A stretch of 9,791 nt of DNA from an uncultured Chitinophagaceae bacterium (GTDB lineage: Bacteria > Bacteroidota > Bacteroidia > Chitinophagales > Chitinophagaceae), in the NCBI GenBank assembly GCA_946885665.1, contig CAMPGT010000148.1, positions 1-9,791 of the forward strand, given 5' to 3'. Below the pieces are notes generated by a model. The model worked only from the letters and a program-made list of their open reading frames with translations, did no database searches and was not told the DNA's origin. The position numbers and the translations under genes are program-made. Positions within the stretch are counted from its first letter, which is position 1, and each line of letters starts with the position of its first letter. Below, piece by piece: positions 6,158 to 9,791 of the stretch.

Positions 6158-7260
6158 GCGAGCCTGATTTTAAATTTTTTAATACTCAGCAATAGTAACG
6201 CTACCATAAATCCTGCGAGCACCAGCGTCGGTTTCCACACCACGCTCATATCGGCGCCCTTGATCATGACCGCATTGATGATGGAGTAATACCATTTTGC
6301 GGGCACAATGTTGGAGATGACCTGCAGCGGCACCGGCATATTTTCGATAGGAAACATGAAGCCGCTGAGCATGATGGTGGGCAGGAACATGCCGGTAAGC
6401 GAAATGAACATGGCCGTTTGCTGCGAGTCGGTGGATGCGGAAATCAACAAGCCGAACGCAAGGCAGGTAAGCGTAAACAAAATGCTTTCAAAAACGAGCA
6501 GCGTAAGGCTCCCATTGATGGGCACGTCCAGCACAAAAACGCTGAGCAGCAGTATCGACATGATATTCACGATAGACAGCATCAAATAAGGAACCGCCTT
6601 CGCAATAATGATCTTCAACGGCCGCAGTGGCGATACAAGCAGCACCTCCATGGTTCCCAGCTCTTTTTCCTTCACCACCGTGATGGCCGTCATCATCGTG
6701 CACACCAGCATCAGCACCATCGCCATTACACCGGGCACCATGCTGTATGCGCCTTTCAGTTGCGGATTATAGAGCATTCTAATTTCCGTATTGATCGTGT
6801 AAGGCAGTTTTCGCTCATGAGTGATCCTGTCCTGGTAATCAAGAATGATCGCCGTGGCGTAATTCGCAAGTGCATTCGCCGTGTTGGGATCCGATGCGTC
6901 TGTTACCAACTGCACCTGTGCCTCGTTAAAATGCTGAAGGTCGTTGTCGAAATTTTGAGGGAAAACGATCACCAGCTTCACGTCACCTTTCCTGAAAGTT
7001 TGTTCTATCTGTTCATAAGCGTGCAGGTTGGCTGCAATGTCGAAATACCTGCTAGAGTTGATCTCGGTGCTGAGGGCCGCAGTAGAATTATCTTTTGACT
7101 GATCGAAGATGGCTATGCGTGCGTTCTTCACTTCATTCGTCAACGCGAAGCCGAACAGGATGATTTGCGCGATGGGCATCCCCAAAAGGATGAACATGGT
7201 TCTTTTATCACGAAGGATGTGATAAAATTCTTTGCGTACGAGTGAAAAAAACTGGTGCAT
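6154..7260 (-). CDS. ABC-2 type exporter permease (YbhR/YbhS-like), first of pair
   Basis: The 368-residue inner-membrane permease is a paralogue of the one downstream. KEFYHILRDKRTMF precedes TM1 (about 22-40). A large extracytoplasmic domain follows (about 41-172), then TM segments near 173-195, 218-243, 250-274, 284-304 and 342-361. The coupling segment VVKEKELGTMEVLLVSP is at 195-211, and the LSGFMFPIENMP loop at 298-309 is the usual family signature. A basic tail (KKFKIRLA) fits a cytoplasmic C-terminus. It begins 10 bp after the second ATPase gene and ends in an ATGA overlap with the next permease. Two different permeases and two different ATPases imply a hetero-tetrameric core. Substrates of related systems include drugs and cations in some species; nothing here identifies this one's. 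Confidence 0.92.
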   Translation of the reverse strand: MHQFFSLVRKEFYHILRDKRTMFILLGMPIAQIILFGFALTNEVKNARIAIFDQSKDNSTAALSTEINSSRYFDIAANLHAYEQIEQTFRKGDVKLVIVFPQNFDNDLQHFNEAQVQLVTDASDPNTANALANYATAIILDYQDRITHERKLPYTINTEIRMLYNPQLKGAYSMVPGVMAMVLMLVCTMMTAITVVKEKELGTMEVLLVSPLRPLKIIIAKAVPYLMLSIVNIMSILLLSVFVLDVPINGSLTLLVFESILFTLTCLAFGLLISASTDSQQTAMFISLTGMFLPTIMLSGFMFPIENMPVPLQVISNIVPAKWYYSIINAVMIKGADMSVVWKPTLVLAGFMVALLLLSIKKFKIRLA

Positions 7261-7270
7261 TGTCGTTCAT

Positions 7271-8014
7271 TTATTCTGTTCTGCCGGCGCCCCTGGCCAG
7301 TTGCAGGAACACATCATCCATTGACGCGGCGCCAAATTGCTCTTTCAGTCGGCCCGGCGAATCCAGCGCTTCAATTTTACCATCTACCATGATGGAAACC
7401 CTGTGGCAATATTCCGCTTCATCCATATAGTGCGTGGTAACGAATATCGTGATGCCCGCAGCGGCGGCATTGTAGATCATGTTCCAAAATTCCCTGCGTG
7501 TTACCGGATCAACACCCCCCGTGGGCTCGTCGAGAAACACGATACCCGGCTCATGAAAAATTGCAACCGAGAACGCAAGTTTTTGCTTCCACCCCAGCGG
7601 TAATGAGGCCACAAGTTTATCTGCTTCATTAACCAGGTGAAGGTCCTTCAATACCTGCGCCGTCTTTTCTTTAATAAACCTGTCGCTTTTTCCATAGATG
7701 CCCGCATAAAAGCGAATGTTTTCCCTGATCGTTAAATCTTCATACAGGGAAAATTTCTGGCTCATGTAGCCGATGTTCTTTTTGATCTGCTCGTTTTGCG
7801 TGTACACGTCGAAACCTGCCACCGTCGCCTTTCCATCGGTTGGCAATGAAAGGCCGCACAACATTCTCATCGCCGTTGTTTTGCCTGCACCATTTGCACC
7901 GAGAAAGCCAAATATCTCGCCCTTCTTCACCTCGAATGAAATATGGTCCACCGCCGTGAAGCTGCCAAAGCGCTTGGTGAGTTTATCTGCCGTTATTACG
8001 TTTTCGTTTGACAT
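7271..8014 (-). CDS. ABC exporter ATPase, matching the C-terminal half of YbhF
   Basis: This cytoplasmic nucleotide-binding subunit (247 residues) should dimerise with the ATPase encoded just upstream. It has Walker A GANGAGKTT at 39-47, a normal Q-loop Gln86 (GYMSQKFSLY), Walker B IVFLDEP at 158-164 with catalytic Glu163, D-loop GVDPVT at 168-172, and a normal H-loop His195 (VTTHYMDEAEYC). The signature motif at 138-142 is LPLGW rather than LSGGQ, as in the C-terminal half of E. coli YbhF, where I recall LPLGF. That agreement argues for a functional feature rather than a recent mutation. The ATG at 8014 lies 1 bp after the upstream stop. The chain is a single ATPase domain with only a short tail after the H-loop region. 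Confidence 0.93.
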   Translation of the reverse strand: MSNENVITADKLTKRFGSFTAVDHISFEVKKGEIFGFLGANGAGKTTAMRMLCGLSLPTDGKATVAGFDVYTQNEQIKKNIGYMSQKFSLYEDLTIRENIRFYAGIYGKSDRFIKEKTAQVLKDLHLVNEADKLVASLPLGWKQKLAFSVAIFHEPGIVFLDEPTGGVDPVTRREFWNMIYNAAAAGITIFVTTHYMDEAEYCHRVSIMVDGKIEALDSPGRLKEQFGAASMDDVFLQLARGAGRTE

Positions 8015-8015
8015 A

Positions 8016-8930
8016 TTAATTCTTCATTAGCGCCATAAAACAATCCTCGATATCCGGTTCAACGGGGATGATCTCTACCCCCGGCTGCTGACGGCTAATT
8101 ATTTCTTTCAATGCATTTTCATCTGCCGCGTGTTTCATCACCACATGATGGTATTCGCCGAATGGGTAGGCGTCTTCCACGCCGGGTGCGGCTTTCAGGC
8201 TGTTCAATAATTCAAGCATGTTGGATGATTTGGCCGCCAGCATCGGCTTCCCAAATTCCCTGACGATGCCGGCCGGTGTGTTCAACGACAATATCCTGCC
8301 TTCCTGGATCAGGGCTATGCGGTCGCACAGGCCGGCCTCATCCATGTAGGGTGTTGACACGAGAATGGTGATGCCCTGCTGTTTGAGTCTTTTCAGCATC
8401 TCCCAAAATTCCTTCCTCGATACAGCATCCACACCGGTCGTTGGTTCATCCAGCAGCAACACCGAAGGGCGGTGAATGAGTGCGCAGCTTAGTGCGAGCT
8501 TCTGTTTCATGCCACCGGATAATTTGCCGGCCTTCCTGTTTTTGAAGGGTTCGATCTGCGAATAGATGTCTTTCACCAAATCGTAATTTTCTTCGATTGT
8601 GGTGTTGAATATGGTGGCGAAAAAATTAATGTTCTCTTCCACCGTTAGATCCTGGTAAAGCGAAAATCTTCCGGGCATGTAACCCAGCCTCTGCCGGATG
8701 GCCTTGTAGTCTTTAACCGTGTCGAATCCGTCCAGGGTGGCCGCGCCGCTATCCTGGATCAATAATGTTGCAATGATGCGGAAAAGACTCGTCTTGCCGG
8801 CGCCATCCGGACCGATGATGCCAAACAATTCAGCCTTTTCCACTTCGAACGAAACATCGTTCAACGCGGTCACCTGCTCTTTTTTCGTGCCGTAGGTCTT
8901 GACGATATTTGCAACGGTTACAGGTTTCAT
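8016..8930 (-). CDS. ABC exporter ATPase, matching the N-terminal half of YbhF
   Basis: This 304-residue nucleotide-binding subunit has Walker A GPDGAGKTS at 40-48, with the Asp that also marks the YbhF N-terminal half. It has a canonical signature LSGGM at 137-141, Walker B VLLLDEP at 157-163 with Glu162, and D-loop GVDAVS at 166-171. Two usual residues are missing: the Q-loop reads GYMPGRFSLY, giving Gly87 where Gln is expected, and the H-loop reads VSTPYMDEA, giving Pro194 where His is expected. I checked both codons on the strand (GGA and CCC). About 80 residues follow the ATPase core (225-304), a small regulatory-type C-terminal domain, including IIPVEPDIEDCFMALM. The ATG at 8930 overlaps the adaptor stop (ATGA). 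It is probably the partner of the downstream ATPase rather than a homodimer. Confidence 0.93.
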   Translation of the reverse strand: MKPVTVANIVKTYGTKKEQVTALNDVSFEVEKAELFGIIGPDGAGKTSLFRIIATLLIQDSGAATLDGFDTVKDYKAIRQRLGYMPGRFSLYQDLTVEENINFFATIFNTTIEENYDLVKDIYSQIEPFKNRKAGKLSGGMKQKLALSCALIHRPSVLLLDEPTTGVDAVSRKEFWEMLKRLKQQGITILVSTPYMDEAGLCDRIALIQEGRILSLNTPAGIVREFGKPMLAAKSSNMLELLNSLKAAPGVEDAYPFGEYHHVVMKHAADENALKEIISRQQPGVEIIPVEPDIEDCFMALMKN

Positions 8931-9791
8931 TGTTCGTTCAATTGAACTTCGGCGTACATGCCTATCTTGAGAAATCCGTCATTCTTCACTTTCACTTTTA
9001 TTGCGTAAACCAGGTTGGCCCTTTCATCTTTTGTTTGAATAGTTTTCGGCGTAAACTCCGCCTTGTCGGATATCCAGGTGATGGTCCCTTCATATTTGCG
9101 GTATTCTTCTTTTGGATCGTCTATAAGGACAGTAACCTTCTGCCCGATTTTTATCAATGGCAGCAAATCGCCGGTGAGGTAAGCGCGAAGGTCGAGGTAA
9201 GAAAGGTCGGCGATTTTGTATAGTGCCTTGCCGGCAGAAACTACCTCGCCTGCTTCGGCATACTTGGCGATAACCGTTCCTGCCACCGGGTTCACGATAT
9301 TGGTGCGGCTAAGCTGATCCTGCAATTGCGCCACTCTCTTGCGCAACGGCTCCGACTCGCTGAGTATGCCACGGTTTTGCGTGGAAACGTTGCTGCGCTG
9401 CACGTTGATCTGCTGGCGCGTTACAGCGATTTGTTTCGTGAGCACGTCTATTTGCGCATTGATATCATCGAGTTGCTTGCCGGTTGCCGCATCCTGCTTC
9501 AGCAAATTTTCAGTTCTCGTTTTCTCATGCTGCATCGTTTCAAGTTGTGATTGCTGCACCAGCAGTTGGTCCTGCAGCAGCTTTACCTGCGGTGCAACAT
9601 CGGCGGTACGTTCCGAAAGTGCCGCGATGCTCGCTTGCACCTGCGCCTTTTGCAGTGCGATGGTGGTGGAGTCGATGGTGCCGACCACAGAATCTTTCGG
9701 AAAGATTGCGCCTTCTTCCACAACGAACGTTAAGATGCGGCCGGGCACTTCGGCCGACACAACCACTTCATCTGCTTCAAAGGTCCCCGAT
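8927..9791 (-). CDS. HlyD-family periplasmic adaptor (YbhG-like), 5' end outside window
   Basis: This membrane-fusion subunit links the inner-membrane exporter to an outer-membrane channel. The frame stays open to the right window edge and the first visible residues, SGTFEADEVVVSAEVPGRI, are the classic start of the mature adaptor core. The GTG at 9766 is therefore internal, and the true start with its signal or membrane anchor lies outside. Of the 287 visible residues, about 12-40 form the first lipoyl half (GRILTFVVEEG). A long coiled-coil hairpin spans about 43-163, rich in Gln, Leu and Ala. The second lipoyl half is at about 165-193 (IVNPVAGTVIAKYAEAGEVV), and a beta-barrel domain runs to the end (AEFTPKTIQTKDERANLVYAIKV). 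The coiled coil length fits an adaptor that docks onto a TolC-like trimer. It is the first visible gene of the exporter cluster and overlaps the next gene by ATGA. Confidence 0.93.
   Translation of the reverse strand, partial: SGTFEADEVVVSAEVPGRILTFVVEEGAIFPKDSVVGTIDSTTIALQKAQVQASIAALSERTADVAPQVKLLQDQLLVQQSQLETMQHEKTRTENLLKQDAATGKQLDDINAQIDVLTKQIAVTRQQINVQRSNVSTQNRGILSESEPLRKRVAQLQDQLSRTNIVNPVAGTVIAKYAEAGEVVSAGKALYKIADLSYLDLRAYLTGDLLPLIKIGQKVTVLIDDPKEEYRKYEGTITWISDKAEFTPKTIQTKDERANLVYAIKVKVKNDGFLKIGMYAEVQLNEQ

Noticed and set aside
6418..7098. 226-codon plus-strand open frame opposite the permease
   Set aside because: Its His/Arg/Gln-rich composition is typical of the complement of a membrane-protein gene, and it lacks domain features.

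Overview
The window looks like a chromosomal segment of a Bacteroidota bacterium, possibly in or near the Chitinophagaceae. Three things point there: a complete Bacteroidota-type promoter (TTTG, 19 bp, TAnnTTTG) ahead of the first gene, A-rich leaders mostly without Shine-Dalgarno sites, and a small protein of a family I associate with this phylum. No rRNA, tRNA, transposase, phage gene or CRISPR array is visible. The genus-level guess is inference.

Left part (1-3208, + strand): a heptanucleotide tandem array (1-69) runs straight into the promoter of ahcY (S-adenosylhomocysteine hydrolase, 123-1451). A strong intrinsic terminator follows at 1459-1491. The 171-base gap after ahcY holds that terminator, a 14-bp palindrome, a short GC hairpin and a second, unrelated heptamer array (1547-1581). 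Next come an 89-residue protein of unknown function (1623-1892) and a DinB-type Y-family DNA polymerase (1928-3208). A perfect 10-bp inverted repeat sits between these two genes, over the first one's stop codon.

Right part (9791-3215, - strand): seven closely packed genes read leftwards and meet dinB tail to tail with a 6-bp gap. In transcription order they are a periplasmic HlyD-type adaptor (cut by the right window edge), two ABC ATPases, two ABC-2 permeases, a small SH3-like/VHELQN protein and an FGGY-family sugar kinase. The first five form an exporter laid out like E. coli ybhG-ybhF-ybhS-ybhR, except that the double ATPase YbhF is two separate genes. The ATPases have complementary defects: the first lacks the Q-loop Gln and H-loop His but has a normal LSGGM signature, and the second has a normal Q-loop and H-loop but a degenerate LPLGW signature. 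A heterodimer would therefore have one consensus and one degenerate ATP site. The substrate is unknown; an outer-membrane TolC-like channel gene is expected just beyond the right edge.

The last two genes of the leftward run overlap by 4 bases (TTGA) and may be translationally coupled. Their link to the exporter is positional only. I see no clearly new system. The best leads are the split asymmetric exporter ATPase pair, the two heptamer arrays, the dyad before dinB, and the small protein/kinase pair behind the exporter.
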